From positions 1 to 32,907 of the forward strand of contig DYGV01000027.1 of assembly GCA_020724505.1 (NCBI GenBank): a stretch of 32,907 nt of DNA. Reading direction: 5' to 3'. Every line of letters starts with the position of its first letter. Positions within the stretch are counted from its first letter, which is position 1. The notes under the pieces are model-generated. The model made no database searches. It saw nothing but the letters and a program-made list of their open reading frames with translations, and was not told where the DNA came from. Positions 1 to 8,559 of this stretch are shown here, piece by piece. The translations under genes were made by a program, and so were the position numbers. The DNA comes from Anaerolinea thermophila (lineage in GTDB: Bacteria; Chloroflexota; Anaerolineae; Anaerolineales; UBA4823).

Positions 1-140
1 GCGAAATTCATGGGAAGGCGCGTGTTGGCGATCCCCTCGCTGGGGGTCAGCTCGGTCAATATATAGATCAATTGAGGCTGCTCCAGAACAGGCGCAGCAA
101 ACCGATTGCACATGCTCCTGATCTTTAAGGCTTGCGACAT
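1..140 (-). CDS. vWA-domain protein, N-terminal fragment (runs off window)
   Basis: Reading the minus strand from an ATG at 140 gives MSQALKIRSMCNRFAAPVLE, then a stretch resembling the first beta-strand of the two other vWA proteins of this operon (QLIYILTELTP here, RLVYLLAEISG in the next gene, AYILLEIMPTG in the third). The window ends just before the expected DxSxS MIDAS motif, so metal binding cannot be judged. A GAGGAG ribosome-binding site lies just upstream of the ATG. It begins 48 bp after the stop of the preceding vWA gene, so it is a further, probably paralogous, member of the same transcript. The call rests on 46 residues and position; the fold is inferred. Confidence 0.7.
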   Translation of the reverse strand, partial: MSQALKIRSMCNRFAAPVLEQPQLIYILTELTPSEGIANTRLPMNF

Positions 141-188
141 GCGTGGCTCCTCACCTCACACTTCCTGCTCAGCTCGCCAGACGCTTTT

Positions 189-1577
189 TCATACGCGCCG
201 AGTCAGGCGACGGGTTTCATAACGGAATTTTTTCGTAGCCTCTGCATCCAGATGACCGCTCAGTTCCAGCGCCTGGGCCTGCTGGAGCATTGTGTCTGCC
301 AGGGTTTTCTCGCCCATATCCAACAAGCGCGTGGCTGCCTGCCGCAATCGCAGCGTCGCCATATCCTTGCGTTCAGGGTCTGCGCTGCGAGAGGCGTCTT
401 GAGCGGTCTCTAATGCTTGAGAGCCCATTTTGTACGCTCCAACCTTTTCCACAATGTTCATCACGCGGTCATCTAACCGCGCTGTGGCCAACCGCGCCAT
501 TTGCACCACAATATCCATACGCGTATTTTGGCGGGGAGCTTCTTCCGCTGGGTCTTCCCAGGTCAACATGGCTTGTGCCAGGCGATACGCTCCTTCTTGC
601 CATGTTGGCAGAACCAACTCCATCAGCAACGCCACAGGAGCGCCGGGATCGTAATCGCCGATGAGTAGCGCATAACTGCCATCCATGTTGGGTCCGGGTT
701 CAAACTCATTCAACTCCGGCAAAACGCGATACACCCGCCGTAGTTCCACGCCGCGCGTCAGGCGCAGCTTAAGCTCCACGTTGCGATAGCTGATGCGCCT
801 GACTGCGCCCAATTCCTGGTGAAAGGCTTGCGGAATTTGATCGGGCGTTTCGATGTAATAGGCGTTCCCGCCGGTCAGGTCAGCCAAGGGGATCAGAAGA
901 TCCTCGTTGAATTCCGCCCCGATGCCCATGGTAGTCAGTTTGTAGCCTTGCTGACGCGCTCGATCCGCCCATTCGTAACACTCCTTTACTTTCAGAGTGT
1001 GACCATCGGTGAGCAGGATCATTCGCGCGGCATGGCGTTGATTGCCTCGCTTTTGAAGCTCGGCGAACCCCAACTCCAGACCTTCTGCCATGTGCGTTTC
1101 GTCTCCCAGGCGCAAATGTTCCAGCTCACGAGCCGCTTGGCGCAGGCGCTCGCGCTCCCGACCGGAGATGGAAGGGATCATTGTATGTGCCCAGCCTGCA
1201 AACGCCACCAACGAGAAATAGTCCGCCGGCTGTAAATATTCGCTGGCTTCTTCTAAAGCGGCGGCTACATAATCAATGCGCCGCGGAAGGTTCGCCATCC
1301 ACTCACCTGTCGGAGAATCGATCTGGTACGCCGGCACACCGTCCGTTAGCACTTCGCGAACCCGCCCATTCTTCGCTAGATCGGCAAACTGCTGATCGGT
1401 AACCAGACGGATGCGCATGGATTCGCTGGCGTCTATCACGAAAGCCAGGTTGCCGGGCAACGTCTCCGCCCCATCGCCGCCGCTGATTTCTGCCAATAAA
1501 TACACCAGGCGCGGTCCTTTCTGAAGCGGCACCACGCTGGAAGAGAGAGAACAATTCAAAGCCAAAGGCATTGCCAT
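189..1577 (-). CDS. von Willebrand factor A (vWA) domain protein
   Basis: A 462-residue protein with a vWA (Rossmann-like, MIDAS metal-binding) domain at about residues 20-230. The MIDAS motif is DASES at 49-53, with the supporting threonine in GDETHMAEGL and the aspartate in LLTDGHT, so the divalent-metal site looks intact. Such domains usually hold a protein partner through a metal-bridged acidic residue. The rest is a beta-rich segment and a helical C-terminus (RLRQAATRLLDMGEKTLAD..., ending RYETRRLTRRV) that matches the end of the vWA protein at 10136-11404, so the two are paralogues. No signal peptide or membrane segment is seen; a cytoplasmic scaffold is likely. It follows the DA1-like peptidase gene by 61 bp. 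AAAGG precedes the ATG. Its partner is unknown. Confidence 0.9.
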   Translation of the reverse strand: MAMPLALNCSLSSSVVPLQKGPRLVYLLAEISGGDGAETLPGNLAFVIDASESMRIRLVTDQQFADLAKNGRVREVLTDGVPAYQIDSPTGEWMANLPRRIDYVAAALEEASEYLQPADYFSLVAFAGWAHTMIPSISGRERERLRQAARELEHLRLGDETHMAEGLELGFAELQKRGNQRHAARMILLTDGHTLKVKECYEWADRARQQGYKLTTMGIGAEFNEDLLIPLADLTGGNAYYIETPDQIPQAFHQELGAVRRISYRNVELKLRLTRGVELRRVYRVLPELNEFEPGPNMDGSYALLIGDYDPGAPVALLMELVLPTWQEGAYRLAQAMLTWEDPAEEAPRQNTRMDIVVQMARLATARLDDRVMNIVEKVGAYKMGSQALETAQDASRSADPERKDMATLRLRQAATRLLDMGEKTLADTMLQQAQALELSGHLDAEATKKFRYETRRLTRRV

Positions 1578-1638
1578 ACAATACTGACCTTTTCTACTAC
1601 CATTAATTTAATAAGACGCCCGCGCCACGCGCGGGGTT

Positions 1639-2559
1639 TCAGCCGCTCTCTGTGCTCAGGGCGTTGATGACGCCTTGAACGCCCGATTGGGCTTCCAATT
1701 CCAATGCCCAGCGCAACCCCTGACCGTAAATATCCTGACGGGAGAGCATCCGCTCTTGCCCGCGGGTATAACCATAGTTGCCAATCACCCGATAGGCAAC
1801 CCATTCGGCAAATCCTTCGTGGATGCGCTCGTCGCGTAGCAAGGGATAGTTTTCAGCCTGCCAGGCGTGCGCATATTCGTGCGCCGCAATCTGTAAAAAG
1901 AGCAAACGCGGCAAGCCAGTTTGGATATAGATCCCCCGACGTATTCCACGGCGGGCGTAAAGCCCCAGCGTGTTTTCCGCCTCCAATGGCAAAGCCGACG
2001 CAGGAGAGGGATGCCCTTGCATCACGGCGCTGGTCTGTCGGCGGATCACCTCTCGCAACTGATTTCGATCCACCAGCGCCACGCCGGTGGGGATGTTGAG
2101 GCGTAGCCCCAAGAGTTGATCCACGACCTGCTGCATCTCAGAATACAACGCCGCAGCCGCAGCCGGGTCATAAATGGCAGTGGAATGACAGTGGGCGCAG
2201 ATCACCCTACCATCCGAAAGCTGCCAGTATTCATGCGTCAGCGGGGCGTTGCACACATCGCAGCGGGGGCGCGTCTGGTAACACTCCTGGCAATATGGCC
2301 CGAGGTCATCAAACTGGTAGTACTTGTTTTTAACGGGGCGGCCGCACGCCAGACAAAAACGCAGGGATTGGCTGCAGGTGGAACAAACGCCGTGCGGTAG
2401 GGCGCTTGCCATTGGAATGCCACACTGACTGCAACGCGGTTTATTCTGTGAACAATCCAGGCAGAGGCGCATAGATAATCCCGGCGGCCACGCTTTATGG
2501 TGGAACGATCGGCCTCGCCCTACAATTTGCTGACCGCATAACTGACAATAAGCAGTCAA
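1639..2559 (-). CDS. DA1-like LIM/zinc-ribbon metallopeptidase
   Basis: The N-terminal half has repeated Cys pairs (CQLCG, CLDC, CSQCG, CSTC, CLACG, CQEC, CDVCN, CAHC) typical of LIM-like treble-clef zinc modules. The C-terminal half has the zincin motif HEYAH (about residues 227-231) and a downstream EGFAEW (Glu about 248) as probable third zinc ligand. The order GLPRLL - AHEYAHAW - EGFAEW matches the plant DA1/DA1-like peptidase domain (PF12315), whose plant members are ubiquitin-regulated proteases. I start at TTG 2559 (306 aa) because AAGGAG sits five bases upstream; the longer frame to 2706 overlaps the ABC gene and lacks cysteine motifs. There is no signal peptide, so it is probably cytoplasmic. 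Its substrate is unknown; neighbours suggest a phospho- or FHA-bound protein. Confidence 0.82.
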   Translation of the reverse strand: MTAYCQLCGQQIVGRGRSFHHKAWPPGLSMRLCLDCSQNKPRCSQCGIPMASALPHGVCSTCSQSLRFCLACGRPVKNKYYQFDDLGPYCQECYQTRPRCDVCNAPLTHEYWQLSDGRVICAHCHSTAIYDPAAAAALYSEMQQVVDQLLGLRLNIPTGVALVDRNQLREVIRRQTSAVMQGHPSPASALPLEAENTLGLYARRGIRRGIYIQTGLPRLLFLQIAAHEYAHAWQAENYPLLRDERIHEGFAEWVAYRVIGNYGYTRGQERMLSRQDIYGQGLRWALELEAQSGVQGVINALSTESG

Positions 2560-2627
2560 TTGAACTCCTTGGACATTCTTTCGGTCTTCGCTGCCAAAGC
2601 GACCAAAAACCAGGGCATCCACCGCGC

Positions 2628-5501
2628 TTACTCTGCCTTCTTGCGCGCCTGGACAATGACCGTGGCGACAAACCACAACATGCCGTGGATGATCAACGCC
2701 CGCCACATGGCCAGGATATGCTCAGGGGTGTGTTGATAATCCAGGGAAAGATCTGTGTCGGCTTTTGAACACATGGGTTTATTCACCACCGCGCCGGTGT
2801 TCTCGTCGAACGTTTCCACGCCAACGCAAGACCAGCTTTCGTTGTTCAATTGTTTCATGTCAACCGTTGATCCTAAGGCATCGGTCGTCCAATACGAGAT
2901 GGTTGTGGCGGAAGCCACTTTGCTATCAATGGGGAAGAGCGTGCCGCCCAGGATGATCTGTACAAAGAGCTGCACCAGGATCGCATATAGCACTACATCG
3001 GTGTTTGGCACAATCGCCGACACGAACAGGCCGAAGGTGATACTTGCCAGGACAGCCAGATACAGCGTGATAAACATCTCAAACACCCCGGCATCCTTGA
3101 AGATGGCGCCGGGCAGGTCTGTGTCCACTCGTAAGCTGATGATAAATAACACGCTGGCAACCTGAATGAAGGCGAATATGCCCAGGACGATGACTTTTGA
3201 GAGGACATAGGCGATCGCGCTCAGGTTCACCGCTCGTTCACGGCGATAAATTGCTCGCTCCTTGACGATTTCATAAGCGGCGATAAATGTGCCGCCTTGG
3301 GTGAGCGCCAAAGCCAACATGGTCACCAGGGTTTGGGCGTTCTCCACCGGAGTGTAATTTTTCTCGGTGTAATCCTCTAATTTGCCGCGCGAGCTGACAG
3401 GTTTTTTCTCCCATTCCTTGATCAAGACGTCCACTTCTTTTTCCAGCTCCACGCGGATTTGATCGGCGGTACCCGGTCGTCCGGTAAGGTCTTGCTTTTC
3501 GCTCACCGACATGAACAGAAAGCCGATCAGCGGCATCATCAGCAGCAAGATGAACAACGTGCGCCAGTCGAAACGGATCAGGTCGAACTGACGCCGAGCC
3601 AGAATGAAGGTCTGTCGCAGAAATGAATCGCGCGAGCGACGCAGCGGTGGGGGAGCAGCGGCTGCCAGAGCTGCCTGTCCTTTGCCGGCCAAGCGGCTTT
3701 GCCGGTCGGCGACGAACTTTTTGAATTGCTGCGAGCGTTTATAATGCTCCGCCCATAACACGCCAGCCGTTGTTTTGGTCGGCGTGCCAGGTTTGGGGTT
3801 GTAATAAGGCTGCAACTCCGGCGGAGGCGGTTTTCCCTTTGCACCATCCACTTCTTGAGAAAGCTTCAGGTAGATGTCTGAAAAATCACGCACATTAAAG
3901 AATTGCAGCGCCTCGCTTGGCGGCCCATAATAGGCGAGGTGTCCTTGAGATAGAAACGCCACATGATCGCATTGTTCGATGTTCGCCGTGGCGTGGGTCA
4001 CCAATACTACGGTACGACCCTCATCCGCCAAGCGGTTCAGGTCATACATCATCTTCTTTTCCAAACCGGGGTCCAGACCGGAGGTCGGCTCATCCAGGAA
4101 AAACAGCGTGGGTCTGGCAAGCAATTCAACAGCGATGCTCACCCGCTTGCGCTGACCGCCGCTGAGCACGCGCACAGGTTTATCGGCGTGTTCGGTCATA
4201 TCCACTGCCCGCAGCGCCTCCTGAATGCGTGCCTCGATTTCCTTCGGGCGCGCGTCCGGCAGGCGCAATTTGGCAGCATACCACAGCGCAACCCTCACCG
4301 GCAACGTGCGGTGGATGATGTCATCCTGCGGCACGTAACCCATCTGGGTGCGATATAACTCCAGCTTAGAATACAACGGCTCGGCGTCTAACAACATCTG
4401 ACCATGGTTGGCGGGTTCATAACCATTCATCGCTTTCATCAGGGTGCTTTTGCCTGCACCGCTGCCGCCCACCAGGGCGACAAACTCGCCTGGGTTGATG
4501 GTCAATGAAACATCGCGCAGGATCATTTTATGGTTAGCCACTTCCCGCCCCAGCTTAATGGCATCTATGCGATGACCCAGGCGCATAGACTGCGCCAGGC
4601 TTTGATTCTGCGCATCGTACACCAGCTTAAACGGCCCAATCTGAATTTCATCGCCGCTGTTCAATGGGGATTGGCGGATGCGTTGGCCGTTGACAAACGT
4701 CCCGTTGGTGCTATCTAAATCCTTTATAAACAGACTGGAATTGTGTTTAAAGATTTGAGCATGGTGGAAAGAGACCGTCGGATGATTCAAAGGCAAATAT
4801 GCGTTGGGGTCTCGGCCAATGGTGATGGAGGTCAGGTTGGAGAGATCCAGCTTACCCAGAGAAAGCGTGCGCAAGGCTTCGCCGGCGGCGCTTTCCAAGC
4901 TGAGCGTCACCCAGTTGCCGGTCAGGTCTCCAATGCGGATAACATCGCCAAAGTTGATCGGCTGCGGCGAGTTAGGCGGGATGCGGTGACCATTGAGTTG
5001 CGTCCCATTGGTGCTTTTTAAGTCCGTTACGGTCATCGCTCCGCTGGAGACGAAGAGACTGAGATGATGGCTGGAGACTGCCGGATGATTAATCACCACA
5101 TCATTATCTGGCGCGCGCCCGACGCGCAGCGTGGGTTCGGTGATCGGGTAACGTTGGGAATTGCCGCCCATCCAGCGCACGATGAGTGTATTCGTGCCAG
5201 GCATATCGCTGAGCAAAGTCGTTGCGGGGGGTGCCCCCGGTGCGCTGACCGCCCCGGCAAACGCAGCCTGCTGCGCCGGCGCGGCGGCAACCGGCGTCGG
5301 GGCTGCGGCAAGCTGCTGGCCGATGTCATATCCGCAATGGGGGCAAAAACGGGCTGTGGAGCGAATGGGCGTCTGGCAGCGTGGGCATACATTGCCCGCA
5401 TCTGGTTTGGCGGCTGACGCCAGCGGCTTGCCGCAATTGGCGCAAAAGCGCGCTTGGGCGGCGTTTTGCGATCCGCAGTAAGGACATTGGGTCGAATTCA
5501 T
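2628..5501 (-). CDS. Zinc-ribbon / double-FHA / ABC-2 type transporter fusion
   Basis: A 957-residue one-polypeptide ABC transporter half of ABCG type (ATPase before membrane domain). Residues 6-57 hold two zinc ribbons (CPYCG/CANCG and CPRC/CPHCG). FHA domain 1 is about 105-195 (VGRAPDND, SSHH, STNG) and FHA 2 about 215-295 (IGRDPN, SFHH, STNG). The ATPase is about 315-545 with Walker A GGSGAGKS (345-352), signature LSGGQ (446-450), Walker B LFFLDE (466-471) and the switch His in VTHAT. A membrane domain with several hydrophobic segments fills 645-957. FHA domains bind phosphothreonine, so transport or assembly is probably controlled by the kinase encoded upstream. AAGGAG precedes the ATG. 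The substrate is unknown; it probably works as a dimer. Confidence 0.93.
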   Translation of the reverse strand: MNSTQCPYCGSQNAAQARFCANCGKPLASAAKPDAGNVCPRCQTPIRSTARFCPHCGYDIGQQLAAAPTPVAAAPAQQAAFAGAVSAPGAPPATTLLSDMPGTNTLIVRWMGGNSQRYPITEPTLRVGRAPDNDVVINHPAVSSHHLSLFVSSGAMTVTDLKSTNGTQLNGHRIPPNSPQPINFGDVIRIGDLTGNWVTLSLESAAGEALRTLSLGKLDLSNLTSITIGRDPNAYLPLNHPTVSFHHAQIFKHNSSLFIKDLDSTNGTFVNGQRIRQSPLNSGDEIQIGPFKLVYDAQNQSLAQSMRLGHRIDAIKLGREVANHKMILRDVSLTINPGEFVALVGGSGAGKSTLMKAMNGYEPANHGQMLLDAEPLYSKLELYRTQMGYVPQDDIIHRTLPVRVALWYAAKLRLPDARPKEIEARIQEALRAVDMTEHADKPVRVLSGGQRKRVSIAVELLARPTLFFLDEPTSGLDPGLEKKMMYDLNRLADEGRTVVLVTHATANIEQCDHVAFLSQGHLAYYGPPSEALQFFNVRDFSDIYLKLSQEVDGAKGKPPPPELQPYYNPKPGTPTKTTAGVLWAEHYKRSQQFKKFVADRQSRLAGKGQAALAAAAPPPLRRSRDSFLRQTFILARRQFDLIRFDWRTLFILLLMMPLIGFLFMSVSEKQDLTGRPGTADQIRVELEKEVDVLIKEWEKKPVSSRGKLEDYTEKNYTPVENAQTLVTMLALALTQGGTFIAAYEIVKERAIYRRERAVNLSAIAYVLSKVIVLGIFAFIQVASVLFIISLRVDTDLPGAIFKDAGVFEMFITLYLAVLASITFGLFVSAIVPNTDVVLYAILVQLFVQIILGGTLFPIDSKVASATTISYWTTDALGSTVDMKQLNNESWSCVGVETFDENTGAVVNKPMCSKADTDLSLDYQHTPEHILAMWRALIIHGMLWFVATVIVQARKKAE

Positions 5502-5590
5502 TGGATTCTCCTTCGGCGACTATGAAGCCATGCTAAGAAGCCCGCATCAATATTCTACACCAAACCTTGCTGAAGCGGCGCTAATCGAAC

Positions 5591-5604
5591 GCGGAAATTT
5601 CCGC
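5591..5604. promoter_or_regulatory. 14-bp perfect palindrome in the kinase-transporter gap
   Basis: GCGGAAATTTCCGC is self-complementary and lies in the 149-bp gap between the kinase gene and the FHA-ABC gene, the largest gap inside this operon. It could be an operator or a short RNA hairpin. I could not place a convincing promoter beside it; a TAGAAT sequence nearer the ABC gene lacks a recognisable -35 partner. Confidence 0.3.
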
Positions 5605-5650
5605 AACGGTTGATCCTATTTCATCTACCTGCGATCGTTAGCTAATACCG

Positions 5651-7672
5651 CTAATACGCGCAACGAAAACCGACTGTATCTGAGCGCAAGTCGGGGTAGT
5701 TCCATAAGCGAAACGCAGCGCGCATCGCCGGCGCCAGGTTATACCAGGAGCCGCCGCGCAACACCCGAAATTCTCCTTCCGTTGGCCCAAGCGGATTAAT
5801 AGAGGGAGACAGGGTGTAGTAGTTTTCACGATACCAGTCTTGCACCCATTCGGCCACATTGCCAGCCATATCCAGCACCCCGAATGGGCTGGATCCGGCC
5901 GGGTAGCTGCCCACGCGGCTGGTATCTCCAACTTGACGGTTGAAATTCGCCAGGCGCGCCGTAGGCGCGGCTTCGCCCCAGGGGTAGGCGCGCCCGTCCG
6001 TCCCGCGGGCGGCTTTTTCCCATTCGGCTTCGCTGGGCAGCCGCCGATTTGCCCATCTACAATAATCATTGGCGTCGTTCCACGACACGTAAACAACCGG
6101 ATAATCGGCAAATGCCGGATTGTCATAATATGACGGGCGGGAGCTGGATTGAACCTTCTCCGGCCGACCGCAAGCGCCTGCGGCGACGCAACGGGCATAC
6201 ATGGCGTTGGTTACCTCGACGCGGTCTATCCAATAAGCGCGCAGATACACCGCGTGGAGCGGTTTCTCCTCCTTGCCCGCCGCGGCATCTGCATCGGGCG
6301 AGCCCATCCAAAATTCTCCTTCGGGGACCAAGACCAGTTCCATGCCATCTTCGGCGGCGATCTGGATGGCAACGGGCGTAGGAGGCGTAGCCAAAACTTC
6401 AGCAGCAGGCGTTCTCGTCGTAACGCCGGAGGCTTGAGGGATCAGCAACTTTTGCCCGGCGTAGATCACCCCACAATTCGGCGGCAGGTCATTCAAAGCG
6501 GCGATTTCTGCAAGAGAGACAGAGAAGGCTTGCGCGATCTCCGAGCAGGTATCTCCGCTTTGCACAGTATATTCCAGCAGGTCGAGAGTCGGAATGGGCG
6601 ACGCGGCGACCTCGACGGTGGGCGAGCTGCTATTCGTCGCGGTCCAGGTGGGAAGGGAGGTTTCTTCAACCATCGCTGGGGGAAAGATCGGTCGCGCGGA
6701 TCGTTCGCGCCCGCCGCGCAGCAATGCAATCAATAAGATGACAACGAAGAAAGCCAGACCCACCACGAGAGCAATCACCGCCCAAGACGCGCCGGGCGTT
6801 TGCTGCGTCGCAAGCGCCGGCGCAGCCGGCATTGAGGTTGAGGCGTGCAATGACGGGGCTTGCGGCTGACGCACCACCGGTTGCAGCGCAGCTTTGAAAT
6901 CCGCCGCGCTTTGGAAGCGCTGTGAGGGGTCCATTTGCAAAGCACGCATCAATGCCGAAGAGGCGCGTAAGCTCAGCGACGGGTTGAGTTGCCGCGGCGG
7001 GATAAGCGGGTCGCGCGTCACGCGCTGAATGCTTTCCGGCGGTTCTATGCCGGTGAGGATGGTGTAGAGGGTAGCGCCTAACGCATAAATATCTGTACGG
7101 GCGTCGGTAGCACCCTTGCCATACTGTTCATAAGGCGAAAATCCTGGGGTCACTGCCTGAGCGCCCTGGGTCGTCTTCAAATGGGGGTCGTAAACCTTGG
7201 CGATGCCAAAATCCACCAGAACGGCGGTCCCGTCGGGAGTGATTTTGATGTTGGCAGGCTTGATGTCGCGGTGGATGATGGGCGGCTTTTGAGAATGCAA
7301 ATGGGTCAACGCGTCGCAGATCTGGCAGATCCAGAACACGGCTTTATCTTCTGGCAGCGGAGCGCCGCGATCTTCGAGCATTTCTTGCAAATCCTGCCCC
7401 TCGATAAAATCCATCACCAAATACTGCTTCACGCCGTCAATGAAATAATCTGTCACGCGGGGCAAATTAGGGTGTGAAAGATTTGCCAAAATTTTTGCCT
7501 CGCGCAAGAACTGACGCTGCGCCTCTGGAGCAGCGTCCAGGTTTTCCTTGAGGGCGCAGGGGCGACCCAGCGCGGTATCCCAAACGCGGTATAACGCACC
7601 AAAGCCGCCCTGGCCGAGCAGCTTAACGATGCGATAGCGATTATGTAAAATCGCTCCAGGCTGATAAGTCAT
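5651..7672 (-). CDS. Membrane Ser/Thr protein kinase with LysM and FGE-like domains
   Basis: A 673-residue receptor-type kinase. Residues 14-265 form a PknB/Hanks kinase with intact catalysis: glycine loop GQGGFG (20-25), Lys42, HRDIKPAN (134-141), DFG (154-156) and a threonine-containing activation segment. One membrane helix is at about 297-319. Outside the membrane a Thr/Pro/Ser-rich linker leads to a LysM module (about 368-412, YTVQSGDTCSEIA), which in the family binds peptidoglycan or chitin-like glycans. A formylglycine-generating-enzyme-like domain (about 440-673, EGEFWMGSPD ... VLRGGSWYN ... GFRCAY) follows. The Cys pair that catalytic FGEs carry after GGSW is absent, so this domain is probably a binding fold. 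It starts 21 bp after the PP2C gene and most likely phosphorylates the FHA-bound partners encoded beside it. Confidence 0.94.
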   Translation of the reverse strand: MTYQPGAILHNRYRIVKLLGQGGFGALYRVWDTALGRPCALKENLDAAPEAQRQFLREAKILANLSHPNLPRVTDYFIDGVKQYLVMDFIEGQDLQEMLEDRGAPLPEDKAVFWICQICDALTHLHSQKPPIIHRDIKPANIKITPDGTAVLVDFGIAKVYDPHLKTTQGAQAVTPGFSPYEQYGKGATDARTDIYALGATLYTILTGIEPPESIQRVTRDPLIPPRQLNPSLSLRASSALMRALQMDPSQRFQSAADFKAALQPVVRQPQAPSLHASTSMPAAPALATQQTPGASWAVIALVVGLAFFVVILLIALLRGGRERSARPIFPPAMVEETSLPTWTATNSSSPTVEVAASPIPTLDLLEYTVQSGDTCSEIAQAFSVSLAEIAALNDLPPNCGVIYAGQKLLIPQASGVTTRTPAAEVLATPPTPVAIQIAAEDGMELVLVPEGEFWMGSPDADAAAGKEEKPLHAVYLRAYWIDRVEVTNAMYARCVAAGACGRPEKVQSSSRPSYYDNPAFADYPVVYVSWNDANDYCRWANRRLPSEAEWEKAARGTDGRAYPWGEAAPTARLANFNRQVGDTSRVGSYPAGSSPFGVLDMAGNVAEWVQDWYRENYYTLSPSINPLGPTEGEFRVLRGGSWYNLAPAMRAAFRLWNYPDLRSDTVGFRCAY

Positions 7673-7693
7673 GCTATTCGGAAAACAGTAGAT

Positions 7694-8530
7694 TTATGTT
7701 ATTCTAACGACAATCACGCCAATGTTGTCTTCCCCGCCGGCGGCGTTGGCTGCATCCACCAGATCGCGGCAAGCCTGCGCAGCCGATTTCGCCTCCAGCG
7801 TTAAACGGGCGATCTTATGATCGTCCTGCACCATTTCCCATAACCCATCTGAACAGAAAATTAATGTATCACCCTGATTAACCATTTGCACAAAGGTATC
7901 CACCTGCACATCCCGTTTATGCCCCAGAGAACGGTAGATCAAGTTTCGCTGCGGGTGGGTGAAGACCTCGCCAGGTTGAATTTGACCGGCTGCCACCAGT
8001 GTCGCCACCAATGAATGATCCTGTGTAATCTGTTGCAGTTGTCCATTGCGCAACAAATACGTCCGGCTGTCGCCAACATTGGCGATCACCGCCCGGTCGC
8101 CCAAAACCAACCCCATGGTGATGGTCGTGCCGGCGTCGCCGGCTTTATCAGGCTTTTGTTTTGTATATTGATACACCACCAGGTTCGCCTTTTGCACCGC
8201 CTGGCGCACTCGGTTTTCCAATTTACGTAAGCCGGATAAACGGGTGGATTCGCTGCCACGCAACGCCGCGTCCAGTTCGGTTTTCGAAAGCTGCACCGTT
8301 GCACGCGGATCCGGCGGACAGAACAGGTCGTTTAACTCTCGTTTCACGGTTTCGACTGCCCAATGGCTGGCAACCTCCCCGCCCAAATAGCCGCCGATGC
8401 CGTCGCAAACGATAAACAAGCCTACCGCCTCGCCTTCCGAGGCTGCATAAATTTGCGACCATACGCGATCTTCATTCATTGATCTCTGGCGTCCGGCGTC
8501 CGTCAGCGCAGCAGCCTCGAGTTTGAGCAT
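7694..8530 (-). CDS. PP2C-family Ser/Thr protein phosphatase
   Basis: A stand-alone PP2C (PPM) phosphatase of 278 residues, the likely eraser for the kinase encoded next to it. The metal-binding motifs are all present: RSMNEDR (about 16-22), FIVCDGIGGYLGGEVAS (about 39-55), NVGDSRTYLL, CSDGLWEMV and GGEDNIGVIVV. There is no signal peptide or membrane helix, so it acts in the cytoplasm. I use the ATG at 8530 rather than the one at 8542, because GGAGG sits five bases upstream of it and lies inside the first codons of the longer frame. It lies between the zinc-ribbon-FHA gene (29-bp gap) and the membrane kinase (21-bp gap). The pairing of phosphatase and kinase genes is standard for PknB-type systems. 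Confidence 0.95.
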   Translation of the reverse strand: MLKLEAAALTDAGRQRSMNEDRVWSQIYAASEGEAVGLFIVCDGIGGYLGGEVASHWAVETVKRELNDLFCPPDPRATVQLSKTELDAALRGSESTRLSGLRKLENRVRQAVQKANLVVYQYTKQKPDKAGDAGTTITMGLVLGDRAVIANVGDSRTYLLRNGQLQQITQDHSLVATLVAAGQIQPGEVFTHPQRNLIYRSLGHKRDVQVDTFVQMVNQGDTLIFCSDGLWEMVQDDHKIARLTLEAKSAAQACRDLVDAANAAGGEDNIGVIVVRIT

Positions 8531-8559
8531 AGCGGCCTCCATGAAAGGGTATGGAATGG

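Noticed and set aside
2560-2706. Longer start of the DA1-like peptidase
   Set aside because: The extra 49 codons overlap the end of the ABC gene, carry no zinc motif and have no ribosome-binding site; TTG 2559 has AAGGAG.
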